DNA from: Aquatica leii | Taxonomy: Eukaryota > Arthropoda > Insecta > Coleoptera > Lampyridae | Assembly: GCA_035610365.1 (NCBI GenBank) | Contig: CM069432.1 | Span: forward strand, 7,254,001 to 7,318,000 | Reading direction: 5' to 3' | Length of the DNA: 64,000 bases | Shown here: positions 22,237 to 33,320 of the stretch, piece after piece | How positions within the stretch are numbered: position 1 is the first letter of the stretch | Layout of the letters: each line of letters starts with the position of its first letter | Made by a program: the position numbers and the translations under genes | The notes under the pieces: model-generated | Seen by the model: the letters and a program-made list of their open reading frames with translations, nothing else | Database searches by the model: none | Told to the model about the DNA's origin: nothing

Positions 22237-24029
22237 TTATAATTTTGCCGACATAAAATCCCATTGTTTACGAACAGATAGTTCTTCTGAGTGTAGTTTT
22301 TGTAGCAGTTTGCGATCTAAAACATACGGTTAGTATCATTATTAAAATAAATGTTGAATATAATTACCTCCACTTTCTAAAAATAATTCTATAGTAGAAT
22401 AAATCGCTAGAATTGGAACAGCCATATTAACACGAGGATATATAATACCGACATCGTCCATTTTGCTATTAGACACGATGATTCCCAACAGCTTACCTTG
22501 GCCGTTTAAAATTGCTCCGCCACTGGAGCCAGGAAGAACCGTTGCTGTAGTTTTCAATGAAAAGTCGTGTACTTGCGAAACGTAGCCTTTTGTAAGCGAC
22601 GGGCTTATCATAAGATTTCTGGGAAATAAAGGATAACCAGCAGCGAAAATTTCTTGTCCTGTATAAAACGTTTTAGAAATTACTTTGTAAGATTGCGACG
22701 ATGTGCACCTTTTTCCGCAGGTTGTGAAAGGACGTTAATAGGTAATATGTTCATTTGTTGAATTTCTCGAGAATTCGTTTGCAAAACAGCAAGGTCAAAC
22801 GGGTCAAAATTTGGAGTCTGGTAAATGACAGTAGCTTTCAATTCCAATTGTTTCCAATATATTAAAACGTCCTCTTGGGTTTCCTATATACAACTTTTTA
22901 GTTCGAATGTTGCAATACTGAAAAAATCTTACTATAACATGAGAATTCGTTATAAATATTCCTTTTTCTTTAGATAATAGTATACCAGTACCCCATCCGG
23001 TACCGCAAACTACTTGAACGATGGATCTGGTCAATGCCACTAAAACTTATTTTGTCAGCAACTTATCAATGTTACACTAATAGAAACAAAAATACTAGCG
23101 ACCCTTTTTTGGAAAAAACATTGCTTACTTTGCAATTCTTTGGAAATACCCTGAAAAAATTCTTCACTTTCTGCATTAATGTTATTATAACATGGTGGTA
23201 TTAACTCTCTTAACAACGGTACTAGATTTGCTGCTAACGTTAAACCAATCCATTCACCTTTCCACCAATTTAAGCAAGAGATGACTATTGCTATGGCATA
23301 TTTTTTCTTGTATCTAGAAGTAGGCAATTTAATCCTATATTTTTTTAAAGTAATACCTACTCACTTAGTTTTTATAAAAACCGGACTTCCTTCGCTCCCA
23401 GGAGTGGAAGAACAGTCCGATAACAATAAACATGAACGTTCTCCTATGACGTTAGTGATAACGCCTTGACTATAAGAATTTAAAAACGCCCTATTTCCAA
23501 AAGGCGTGCTTTCAATAAACACGTCTTGTCCATTTGATACAAAATTCGGACTCGAAGAGCTTAATAAAAGCTCGTTTAAAGCCGTATTAAGATTTTTACG
23601 TTCGTTGTCGTCAGTTTTTCCAAACGTATCCACTAATCTTAATATAAAGAATAAAGATAAAAAATCCCTCACTCGAAATTCTTTATTATCAAAATCAATC
23701 GCCCAGTCTTTTAAGTATTTTTGACTAGAAGTCAAAATATTGTTACACACAAAGCATGCAACAACTTTAGCGTTGTTAAAACTAAGTTTATCTTTGGTTT
23801 TGGAGACAACCTTTAATATCGGTTCATTTTTTGAAGGAAATACGTTATAATTTAAAATTCCCGGCTTAATTTGGTTAAACCATTCCACCAGGCCAAATTG
23901 TTGTAGGTGAGATATTAAAACGTTGCTCGTAATTAATACGTGAGTGTTTGAAAACAATAAGCCGGAGTTTGTAAATATTTCTTTTGTTTTTGTATTCTCG
24001 TATTCTATAAGGACACTTTGTACATCCAT
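22237..24029 (-). CDS. Tysnd1: Peroxisomal leader-peptide processing protease (TYSND1-like)
   Basis: Host-type gene of about 550 codons in four exons: 24029-23365, 23313-about 23078, 23039-22368 and 22316-22237, with GT-AG junctions and short introns. The N-terminal half (first exon, SGLLFSNTHVLITSNVL) is a degenerate trypsin-like domain; the second half holds the triad: H in FITNSHVI (near 22960), D in FDPFDLAVL (near 22790) and S in VLPGSSGGAIL (near 22525). It ends SAKL, a type 1 peroxisomal targeting signal, as expected of this enzyme, which trims leader peptides of peroxisomal beta-oxidation proteins. Within exon 3 the triad D region is read in a shifted frame: one shift near 22845 and a compensating one near 22700. 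So it is either a damaged gene or contains sequence errors. Ends of exon 2 are uncertain (23078 or 23096). Confidence 0.8.
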
Positions 24030-24204
24030 AACCTATAAGAAAACAAAATTATTTTTGCAAACAGAAAGTAAATAGAAACATGACTAAAAAATATTTTATA
24101 TTGAGGTTTTTTTAAACTTTCAATTTAAACTGATCCCTAATTTTTTTTAAACATCACGCTCGTACTTGTGATTGCGATTTGTTGGGAAATTTAATAAGGA
24201 ATTC

Positions 24205-25311
24205 AGCAGTATGCTAGCACCGACCCTCTTCAATATCTACACCAAGGATCAGCCCATCCACCCTAATTGCAGGAGTTTCTTATATGCTGACGATCTGTGC
24301 GTCACAGCACAGGAGAAAGAGTTCACCATCATCGAGAGAGTCCTTACATCTGCTCTATCGAACCTCTCAACCTACTACAGCAGGAACTACCTGAGACCAA
24401 ATCCGACCAAAACACAAGTAACTGTTTTCCATCTGCGCCATCGGGAAGCAAACCGGAAGTTACGCATCACCTGGAATGGTACGGAAATAGAACACCACCA
24501 GAACCCAGTGTACCTCGGAGTCGTCCTCGACCGGACCCTGACTTATAGGGCCCACGTGGAAAAGACGAAGGGGAAAGTCAGCGCTCGGAACAATATCCTC
24601 AGAAAACTGGCCAACACCAAGTGGGGCGCCAACCCGACCACCCTGCGCTCTACTGCACTCGCACTCTGCTACTCCACAGCAGAATTTGCGTGCCCAGTTT
24701 GGGAGCGGTCATCTCATGCCAAAAAACTCGACCCGGTGCTCAACGAGAGCTGTCGCTACATCACGGGATGCCTGAAACCGACACCCATCAACAGCCTCTA
24801 CCTATTAGCCGGTATTGCTCCACCAGACATAAGAAGAAATGTAGCGAGTAGGCGGGAAAAACTGAGGCAACTAGAGGACTCCAGACATCCATTGTACGGC
24901 CATACCAACGTCGACAAACGCCTAAAATCCCGAAAAAGCTTCATACCTGAGAAACCCCTGGACTCAACAGCTAAAGCAGCGAGGTTGGATTCATGGCGCG
25001 AACGCGTTAAAAACACCGACGCAATCGACGGTACCAGCCTAGAAGTGGGAGAACACCTACCCGCTGGCGGTGATCTGGACTGGACTACGTGGAAAAGCCT
25101 AAACCGCCTACGCAATAGAACTGGCAGATCCAAAGTCAACATGACCAAGTGGGGGTACTCTAGCGACAGCGATTTATGCGACTGCGGGGAAAGACAGACC
25201 ATGAAACATCTTCCGATCTGCCGACTCCTCGACGAAAAATGCACCATGGAGGACCTCACCGCAGCCACCGACAGGGCCATAGCCTGTGCCCGCCACTGGA
25301 AGGACATATGA
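24205..25311 (+). pseudogene. Non-LTR polyprotein, C-terminal third
   Basis: Open through YADDLCVTAQ, the thumb (YLGVVLDRTLTYRAHVEK), and the C-terminal CxC...H-x4-C cluster. It has GAG where the longer copy has a stop. The N-terminal endonuclease is absent, so it cannot act alone. Very high similarity to the first copy suggests both are young. Confidence 0.85.
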
Positions 25312-25347
25312 AACTTTTGGTTTAAGGACTCGAGAAGAAGAAGAAGT
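24205..25347 (+). mobile_element. 5'-truncated non-LTR element, same family as 18558-21655
   Basis: Begins inside the reverse transcriptase (MLAPTLFNIYTKDQP) and runs to the same 3' end with a GAA-repeat tail. TATGCT flanks both sides (near 24209 and 25348), partly by microhomology. It sits within the left inverted end of the mariner element. Confidence 0.85.
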
Positions 25348-25410
25348 ATGCTTGGTTTATAATTTTAACAATTTTTTGAAAGAAAAAACAATTTAAAAAA
25401 GTACCAAAAA

Positions 25411-26286
25411 CTAAAATTTATAATTTATTAAAATAAATGTTTTACAAGTGTTGGAAATGATTTCCCTTATTTTGAAGGCAATGATCGAGTTTGCTCTCGT
25501 ACCTTTGTCGAACATTTTTAAAACATCTGTGAGTGTGCGGCATTCCTCAGTAATTCTACGCCGCAGTTCTTTAATCGACTCCGGATGAGTTTTAAAAAAA
25601 CTGACTTTAAATGAGCCCACAGAAACAAAAACTAATGTTACATCCGGTGGTGTGAAAGACCATTTAATTGGCTCTCTTTTGTCAATTATTAATGGTCATC
25701 TAACTATTGTCTAATTATTCGTATGTAATGAGGAGCTCCTTTTTCTAATCAAATTTCCATCTATAAATACAGGGCCAATTAAAACATTTTCCAAAATTCC
25801 CACCCAAACCTTTTTTGGGATATTGAGTCCCGCAAATTGTGAAGATTATCGTCGCTCCAATACCGGCAATTTTGTTTGTTGACGTGCCCATTTAATTGAA
25901 ACGCGCAATCATCATTGAAACAACTGTTTCTTAGAAATTGCGGTTTTGCATTAATCATCTCCAAGTTCTTGTACGCAGTTCAGTTGTAAAGATGAAACTT
26001 TTTTGTGACGTTTTATTGCCCTTGCAACAGTTCTTTGTGACAATCCTGTTTCTTCCGCTGACTGATGAGTTGACATCGATGGAGTTATAGCGGACTGTCC
26101 AAGTACTTCTATATTGGCGGCTTCATCGAGCATCCTTGACTTATCTCTTTTTCTATTAGCAACAGATCCTGTTGCCTTAAATTTGGCAACTAATTCACAA
26201 GCGTACCTGTGACTTACATTTCGGTTAGGATGTCTGTTGTTAAATGTTCTAATGTTCACAGTGAACATCAGAAGAAGGAGAAGCAA
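25411..26286 (-). pseudogene. Mariner-like transposase, decayed
   Basis: The N-terminal part (RTFNNRHPNRNVSHRYACEL, then FKATGSVANRKRDKSR, then GLSQRTVARAIKRHK) is the paired helix-turn-helix of this insect mariner-like group. The rest appears in pieces: HFKLNGHVNKQNCRYWSDDN is the region after the second catalytic D, and RRRITEECRTLTDVL is the C-terminus. Several stops and shifts. The start is cut by the Penelope fragment at 26240. Confidence 0.75.
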
Positions 26287-26940
26287 GCTGAGGCTGCTGC
26301 GGAGACACTGTCAAAAATATATGCTTACTTACCCTACATTGCCGGAGTCACTGACAGATTAAAGAGGGTTCTAGGAAAGAAGAGCATCACTACACGTTAC
26401 AACACAGTGAAGAAAATAGATCAGCTCATACCTCCTAATAAAGATCAACTCCCAAGACTACACACCAAAGGTATATACAAATTAGAGTATATGTGCGACA
26501 AGAGTTACATCGGCCAAACAGGAAGGAGCATTCAGTGCAGGGTTAAAGAACATCAACGAGACGCACGGACAAATCTGCAGTAACGGAACATCTACATGAG
26601 AATGGAGATCACCGGATTGATTACGGGAACGTAAAAGTATTAGCACGAAGCAGACACTATCACCAGCGAATAGTACTCCAATCACTGGAAATAATGAAAA
26701 ATCCTAACAACTTCAACCGTGAGGATGAATTCCGATTAAGCAACACATGGAGATCTACGCTACGTGAAGAACATGCAAGAAGTCACCAGACGGCAATGAA
26801 CGCAAATCAACAGACCAGAACGGGCACGGGTCAGCGAAGCGGAGCCGTAAGACGGTATATAACGAGGAACGCAACATCAGTCTTTAGAAATCATCTGAAG
26901 AAGCTGTCAGCGTGATCAGCAAAACGTTAAGAGAAAGTTT
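26240..26940 (+). pseudogene. Penelope-like element, GIY-YIG endonuclease end
   Basis: The frame 26209-26583 reads YLPYIAGVTDRLKRVLGKK, then GIYKLEYMCDKSYIGQTGRS, the GIY-YIG core, followed by R and H positions (RVKEHQRD). A frameshift near 26580 leads into NPNNFNREDEFRLSNTW and a basic tail ending at 26915. This domain nicks target DNA for Penelope insertion. It is a different family from the element at 29951-32406. The reverse transcriptase is absent (5' truncation). Confidence 0.75.
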
Positions 26941-27364
26941 TGTGACGCGGCAACACCCGAAAAACAAGGCTACATTAAACAACGGCCGTGAAAGTTTGCA
27001 ATCTAATACTTTTTTTTCCATTTTTACTGTACTTTTAGTAGATAAGTAGTATTAAAACGTACAAAAAACCTGATATATCATCAAATTTATTATTTTGATT
27101 TTGTGTCAAAAAATTGTCAAAATTATAAACCAAGCATCCTGCTGAATTGCTTATTAAATTTCCCAAAAAATGACTAGTAAGTTAATGCCATTTTTAAAAA
27201 AAAGGAAGAAGTCAGTCGATTGATTTTACAACTGTTGTCAAAAATCGTCCCCCCTCAATACAAAGATTAACCTGTTTTTGCATTTTTTCATTTTCGCATA
27301 TCATTAAAAATCAAACCAATTAAAATTTTAAAAAAATTGACCTTGTATACACACATTAAAAAGT

Positions 27365-27830
27365 ACAATAGAACTTGTGCGAACTAATTAGGACTAAAAG
27401 TGGTTCAGAAAAACGAAAAGTTCGGATAAACGAGGTTTAATTAAAAAACGTATTATTTAAATATATTTTGTACATTTAGTAAATCTTTATACATTTTTAC
27501 ACAAGAAACACATTTTGCTGAGATACGTTTGAAAAAATCATCAATATTCGTCTGCTTCACAATGAAGTTGAAGTAACTAAAAGACTTCTGCTTCCTCTGG
27601 CCCCTCGAGCCATTTAAAGACAACATTAATGAATTCGCCGTAAGAGGGTCCCTATGGAAATCTCAAAGCACTGTCATCGACGTTTTCTTCCTCGTCATTC
27701 ATATCGCGATTTAGAAGATCACTTTCAATAATTTCTTCATGAATCATAATGGGGTATGTTTAGTTGTTGGAAATTTGAATTTAACCACTCCTCTATATCA
27801 CAGTCTTTTTTTAGTTTGAGAGATTTAAGC
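27365..27830 (-). pseudogene. Third Tigger-like element, end and C-terminus
   Basis: TACAATAGAACTTGTGCGAAC near 27364 resembles a pogo/Tigger inverted end (CAGTAGAACY-like after TA). On the minus strand, DIEEWL-like, ESDLLNRDMNDEEEENVDD and FINVVFKWLEGPEEAEVF-like fragments match the acidic C-terminus of Tigger transposases. The catalytic domain is not recognisable. Confidence 0.4.
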
Positions 27831-27839
27831 CTGTCAAGC

Positions 27840-29519
27840 ACTTCAGTCACAAGTTTATCTTTTAAAAAGCAGTAAATCAGCTGTAGGCTCAATGAGAGCT
27901 TCGTACTATTTTTTCAACAACTTATTTCAAGCCATTTTTAGTGTGGATGTAGAAACAGAAATCCAGGCGTCAACAGCCTACATCAATTAATTTGCAGAAC
28001 GTGATAACATCATTAACCTCCTCTTCTTCGTCGTCATTCTCCTTGCGCAAAATGTTACATGTAATTATTAATGAATTCTCTATAAATAATAATTCAAATT
28101 CACGCCGTCACTGTTGCGGACTCCACTAATTGTAAAATGTTTAATTTGCTTTAACTTACTTACTTAAAGCCGCTGTGAACGATCAACGATTTTTTAAAAT
28201 GCTAACCGCTAAATTCGATTATATTTCCTGGGACTCATCATAATTGTGCCCATAAATGATGATACTTATCCAGTGCCCTTCAGAAAACGTATTATTGAAG
28301 TCAATGGTTCACACCTGTGGATTTTGCCTATCTTTAAAATCCATTTATGGCGATAAATGTTCATGCTAAATTGCTTTAATGTATTGTATTGTGGAATTCA
28401 TTTCTTATCTGTATTTCTTAATTATCTGATCAAGTTTAAGCATTTTTAATTAGAATTTACCATATTATTATTCTAATTTGTAACTATTAAGAATGTAACT
28501 GTAGATCATACTAAATCATTTTACTTTCAGTCGTAAATTTAAAACATCTTTAATTTTATGTAATTCAGCTGTCTTGAGTACGCTGACGTTATACCATATA
28601 TATATATATATATCTATACGGACTAGTCGGGGTCTAACAGGGATAGATGGCGAGGGGCCAACGCAAGTCGCAACGGTACTTACAGTGGCGTACAATATAC
28701 TATTATACTGGGCGCTTCTACTAGCAGCGCATAATTCAAAAATGAATGACATTCGACTTAATATTACGCTCAAGGTCGTCTAGAATTTACGCGTTCCTTT
28801 GTATCGGTCAGCGTTTATCACTACTATTCTCCGAATGATGACAATTAATACGTGCACAATCATAGCGTTTATAGATAAAAATAACTTTAGATTGTAAATG
28901 CACGTATTTGTTTTTTATATTAAAGCAATACAATTCCCAACATGATTTTGCAGAATGTAAAACATCTAATTCATTTTTTGAGAGTATTTCTTAACCGATT
29001 GAGTTCGGGTTTTTGTGCAGTAAATTTCTTATTTAAATACCTACAAAATTGTTCCATTGATTCTTAAAATTAAAATTAACTCAAAATTAGGATTGGTCGT
29101 TTCATTATTCTATAAATCTGGTTAAAAAAAAACAAAACAAAAATGGTTTAAAAGTTTTACGAGTATAATCGCAGTAACTAAATGACGTTAATCACTGTCG
29201 TTTTTTTTACAGTATGTAAAAAAGTTTGGAGGTTAGTAAACAAGAAGAGAGATCGCAGTCTTTGTATTCATTTTATTTCTGATTTGCACTCCTGTTTTTT
29301 ATTATGTAACGTTATAATTTTGCAAACGTAGTTTGCAGTAGAGAGTTGTTAACAAAATTAAAAGTAAAAAAAATACTAAAAAGCTTTTGTTTTGAGATAC
29401 ATAAATGATCTAGTTATCCTAAATAAGAAAAAGGCAACTCATGCATGCACAAAAAAATCGCTATAACAAAGCGGACAAAAGAGCTCTCGAAAATAGCCAT
29501 ACTTCTATTTACATGATAT
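27840..29519. other. AT-rich stretch with a TA microsatellite
   Basis: No gene recognised. The open frames at 28516-28783 on both strands overlap a (TA)n tract at 28596-28610 and a moderately GC-rich block (28615-28790) of unknown origin. Confidence 0.45.
28596..28610. repeat. (TA)n microsatellite
   Basis: Seven to eight uninterrupted AT dinucleotides. Confidence 0.9.
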
Positions 29520-29745
29520 TGAAAAGTTCAGATTCGAGAGCGTTCACGAACCTTTGATCCAATTCCAGAACGTTTGGGAAGTAATGTAGAAAATTCTCGG
29601 GATAGATAACGGAAATATATAAAAACGGTGCAAGACGGAAGTGTTAAGATGTTTAAATAAATAAGTGATTAATGCGTGTGTTCTAGATAAATATAACGAT
29701 GTCAAGCGTACGTGCCTTTAATGTAAACAAGTGTCAGTTTTTAGA
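29520..29745 (+). repeat. Fragment of the macro-Gypsy LTR
   Basis: Begins TGAAAAGTTCAGATTCGAGA and contains TAAATAAATAAGTGATTAA and GCCTTTAATGTAAACAAGTG, all found in the LTRs at 37877, 58912 and 61042. It stops near 29745; a short piece in the other orientation (GCGAACGTTTCATT) is near 29840. No gag or pol adjoins it. Confidence 0.7.
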
Positions 29746-30004
29746 TAAAAAAAACCTTTTTGAAAATTTTCTACATTCTTTGGTAAATCTTCTTGAAGTT
29801 GACAATAAGTTCGTGAACGTTCTCAAAGTCAACAACAACTTCGCGAACGTTTCATTATTAAATATCTTGGAAGACAAAATTTGGCTTCTGGAGGTAGTTC
29901 TGATGTATTACATGAAAGACGGAAACTTTGAAATTGGTAGCTAATTTAATAGCGAAGGCTTCCACGGCCGGAATCTATGCTAAAATTAGAATGTCTTCCG
30001 GGTT

Positions 30005-30080
30005 TGGACCGTGTCATAGTTGCAACCGAAGCTGCCAACGTTTCGCCCACTTTCGTAAGGGGCTTCATCAGGGCGTGAGA
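30005..30080 (-). ncRNA. Hammerhead ribozyme-like motif, left arm
   Basis: The minus strand has CTGATGA, then a hairpin (GCCCCTT ACGA AAGTGGGC, 7 bp with one bulged T), then GAAAC and a further hairpin GCAGC TTCG GTTGC. This is the order CUGAUGA-stem II-GAAA-stem III of hammerhead ribozymes, which Penelope elements are known to carry. The cleavage-site side is not clear, so activity is uncertain. Confidence 0.5.
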
Positions 30081-30295
30081 TAAATCGCAAAACTCAAACA
30101 AGCAATCGAAATCTAACTAAGAACTTCTCAAAAGTTAGGTTATCCACTTGTAAAACAAGTCATAACCTAAACTATGAAAAGGTAAGAAAGAAAACGATAA
30201 CCTGAAAAAGCAAACGAAAATCTAACAAAGAACCACTACCGAGTTAGGTAATCAACTTGTGAACCAAGCCAGATTCTAAACTAGGTAGAAGTGAC

Positions 30296-30697
30296 TTAAG
30301 AAGAAATAGTCTCCGTATTTAAAGGAACAGGGTCGTCACGGATGATTAAGCTCAACCCTGATTGGGTTACGGTTGCTAGGGGGCGTGTTTTTGTTAAATG
30401 ACTAATAACCGGGAACCAAAGAGGGGATAATTCGAAACCATGATCGCGATTGAAGTTATTGGGGTGTTTGATGATTTCTATGCTTTCTCGGAATTTCCTG
30501 TTGAAAAAGAATGGAGATTTGGCAATCAACGAAACATTATCAAAATCTATCTTGTGACCTGTAGTAAAATGATGTTCAGCGACCGCAGACTTGGAAGTAT
30601 ACCTTTTCCTTATACAACGATCATGTTCTGAAATGCGAGTAATGACGGAACGACCGGTTTCACCAATGTAGACTAAACCACAAGAACAGGGAATTTG
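30296..30697 (-). pseudogene. Penelope GIY-YIG endonuclease, left arm
   Basis: Reads QIPCSCGLVYIGETGRSVIT (the YIG half), then RISEHDR, KSAVAEHHFTTGHKIDFDN, SPFFFNRKFRESIEIIKHPN and NNFNRDHGFELSPLW. It is in frame with the reverse transcriptase except for one TAG, which replaces the tyrosine of the GIY triplet (near 30698-30700). The same stop is in the right arm. Frame ends at 30296. Confidence 0.8.
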
Positions 30698-31498
30698 CTA
30701 TACACCTTGAGATGAAAGTGTAGGAAATTTGTCTTTGGGAGAAGGAAGAATCTGAGAGATTTTGCCTGTCGAGTTGAATATGGGTTTAATACCATTCTTA
30801 CGAAGGAGTTTCCCTATTTGATCTGTAACCTTGTGAATGTAGGGTAAAAAGGCCAATTTCGGGTTGGATTCGGGAGTAGAAATGTCCTTAGGTAATCGAA
30901 AACGTGGATGTAAACGACGATTAATAACTCTATGAATATCTCGCTTTACATAACCATTGTTCACTAAGGTTCTAGTAAGATTACGGAGTTCTGAGTCTAG
31001 ATTCTCAGGTTGACAAATAGAAAAGGCACGATGGACCAAAGATTCAATGACAGAACGTTTCTGTGCAGGATGATGATGAGACGAAGCATGAAGGTATCTG
31101 TCCGTATGAGTGGGTTTGCGATAAACAGAATGGCCTAGAAGTCCGTCGGGCTTACGAGTCACAAGAACGTCAAGAAATGGAAGAGAACCATTACTTTCGA
31201 TATCCATAGTAAATTTGATATCTAAGTGTTGATTGTTGAGATGATCAAGAAACTTAGACAATTCAAGATGACCATGAGGCCAAACAATAAACGTGTCGTC
31301 AACATATCTAAACCACATTTTAGGTTTTAATATTGATGATTCCAAAGCAACCGTTTCAAAGGATTCCATAAAAATGTTAGCTACAACAGGTGATAGAGGA
31401 GAACCCATAGCAGCACCAGAAACTTGTTCGTAAAACTTATTATCAAATTGGAAGTAAGTAGAGGATAGACACTTTTCAATAAGAGGAACCAAACTCAA
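30698..31498 (-). pseudogene. Penelope reverse transcriptase, C-terminal part
   Basis: 266 codons covering the palm and thumb: GAAMGSPLSPVVANIFM, FRYVDDTFIVW (catalytic YVDD), PFLDVLVTRKPDG and SVYRKPTHTDRYLHASSHH, all typical of Penelope reverse transcriptases. The N-terminal fingers are missing where the inverted copy joins (31500). Ends with a TAG in the GIY motif of the fused endonuclease. Confidence 0.85.
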
Positions 31499-31500
31499 GT

Positions 31501-32088
31501 CGATTACCTAAGGACATTTCTACTCCCGAATCCAACCCGAAATTGGCCTTTTTACCCTACATTCACAAGGTTACAGATCAAATAGGGAAACTCCTTCGTA
31601 AGAATGGTATTAAACCCATATTCAACTCGACAGGCAAAATCTCTCAGATTCTTCCTTCTCCTACACTTTCATCTCAAGGTGTATAGCAAATTCCCTGTTC
31701 TTGTGGTTTAGTCTACATTGGTGAAACCGGTCGTTCCGTCATTACTCGCATTTCAGAACATGATCGTTGTATAAGGAAAAGGTATACTTCCAAGTCTGCG
31801 GTCGCTGAACATCATTTTACTACAGGTCACAAGATAGATTTTGATAATGTTTCGTTGATTGCCAAATCTCCATTCTTTTTCAACAGGAAATTCCGAGAAA
31901 GCATAGAAATCATCAAACACCCCAATAACTTCAATCGCGATCATGGTTTCGAATTATCCCCTCTTTGGTTCCCGGTTATTAGTCATTTAACAAAAACACG
32001 CCCCCTAGCAACCGTAACCCAATCAGGGTTGAGCTTAATCATCCGTGACGACCCTGTTCCTTTAAATACGGAGACTATTTCTTCTTAA
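31501..32088 (+). pseudogene. Penelope endonuclease, right arm copy
   Basis: Plus-strand duplicate of the end of the element: FLPYIHKVTDQIGKLLRKNG, the same TAG in the GIY triplet (31684-31686), then the YIG half and the same C-terminus ending at 32088. It differs from the left arm by a 15 bp loss near 31660 and few substitutions. Confidence 0.8.
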
Positions 32089-32299
32089 GTCACTTCTACC
32101 TAGTTTAGAATCTGTCTTGGTTCACAAGTTGATTACCTAACTCGGTAGTGGTTCTTTGTTAGATTTTCGTTTGCTTTTTCAGGTTATCGTTTTCTTTCTT
32201 ACCTTTTCATAGTTTAGGTTATGACTTGTTTTACAAGTGGATAACCTAACTTTTGAGAAGTTCTTAGTTAGATTTCGATTGCTTGTTTGAGTTTTGCGA

Positions 32300-32378
32300 T
32301 TTATCTCACGCCCTGATTAAGCCCCTTACGAAAGTGGGCGAAACGTTGGCAGCTTCGGTTGCAACTATGACACGGTCC
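32300..32378 (+). ncRNA. Hammerhead-like motif, right arm (core mutated)
   Basis: Same structure as the left arm motif, but the core reads CTGATTA; the changed base is the G8 position, which acts in catalysis in hammerhead ribozymes. Expected to be inactive. Confidence 0.45.
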
Positions 32379-33320
32379 AAACCCGGAAGACATTCTAATT
32401 TTAGTATGGTAGCTAATTTAATTCGGACCTGCCAAATCATATTGGTAGAATTGAAGCAAAAAAGTCAACCACTGAAAGAAAACAAATGCAAATACATTAC
32501 TTGAGATAAAATATTAGAAAAGAACTATTAGGTATTGTCTCGCAAAAAATTAGAATTCATATTTTGGATCTAATAAAAGAGGCGAAGTATTACTCAATTA
32601 TTTTAGACACAGCACCAGGTATGGATGTTGAAATCCGTGAACATTTTCTAGGATTTTATGCTGTTATCAATGAGTAAAGAAAATCTAACAGAATTTATTT
32701 TAAAAACACTGAAATATTTTACCATTTCAATAAATGATATGCGAGGTCAGAGCTATGATATTGTTTCAAATTCAAACATGAAAGGCAAGAATATCGGGGT
32801 ACAAAACTAAATTCTTGATATTAATCCGAACGCTGTTTTTATGCCTTGTGCAGCTCATGCGTTAATTTTTTTCTTCGTCGACTCAACGGTGGCAGGTTTT
32901 GAAAAAAATTGTTTCAAATTTGACGATAAAATCTTTAAGCGACACTCGATAGGAAAGTAGAGTTAATGCTTTAAGATTTTTACGCCATTAAATAGAGGAA
33001 CGATATGATGCTTTGTGTGAAATATTTAGAGATCCAAATTTTGATGGAAACTAAAAATACGCCACAAGCTTTGATAAAAAAATTTCAGATTCAGATCTGC
33101 TCTGTAATTATATGGCATATTTTATTTAAAATTAATACAGACCATCGACCAATCTACCAATTTCGTTACCTTAGAAGAAATAAATATTATTTTAAATCGT
33201 GTCGTTCGGACGAAGAATTTGATAAATTTCTAATTTAGGCCAAAGAATTATCTAATGACATAAACGTAGAACCAAATTTTCCAGCAACATCTCTCATTCG
33301 TCCTAGACGAAAAACATTCG

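Larger units (their letters stand above)
24178..27172 (-). mobile_element. Mariner/IS630-type transposon with long inverted ends, twice invaded
   Basis: The left end (24181-24210, resuming at 25347-25390) and the right end (27095-27172) are inverted copies of about 80-90 bp: TTGGGAAATTTAATAAG, GCTTGGTTTATAATTTT and ACAATTTTTTGA appear in the same order. The left end is split by a non-LTR fragment and the transposase start by a Penelope fragment. Exact outer boundaries and a TA duplication were not resolved. Confidence 0.65.
29951..32406. mobile_element. Penelope-like element: two head-to-head copies
   Basis: Bounded by a 16 bp target duplication TGGTAGCTAATTTAAT. A minus-strand copy (31500 to 29951) carries reverse transcriptase and GIY-YIG; a plus-strand copy (31501 to 32406) is truncated further 5' and holds only the last part. 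The two arms are nearly identical over about 900 bp; the right arm lacks 15 bp of the left arm (near 30722-30736). Inverted partial copies with variable duplications are a known habit of Penelope elements. Confidence 0.85.
29870..33320 (+). pseudogene. hAT-type (DUF4371/ZMYM-like) transposase, split by a Penelope element
   Basis: Pieces follow the domain order of DUF4371 hAT proteins: a region near 29875-29950, then after the Penelope insertion LIRTCQIILVELKQKSQPL (32420-32500), then EAKYYSIILDTAPGMDVE with the first catalytic D (near 32590), then the Cys/His stretch near 32850, and a C-terminal SNDINVEPNFPATSLIRPRR (near 33260). Many stops. The insertion is marked by a 16 bp duplication at 29935-29950 and 32407-32422. 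Confidence 0.55.
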
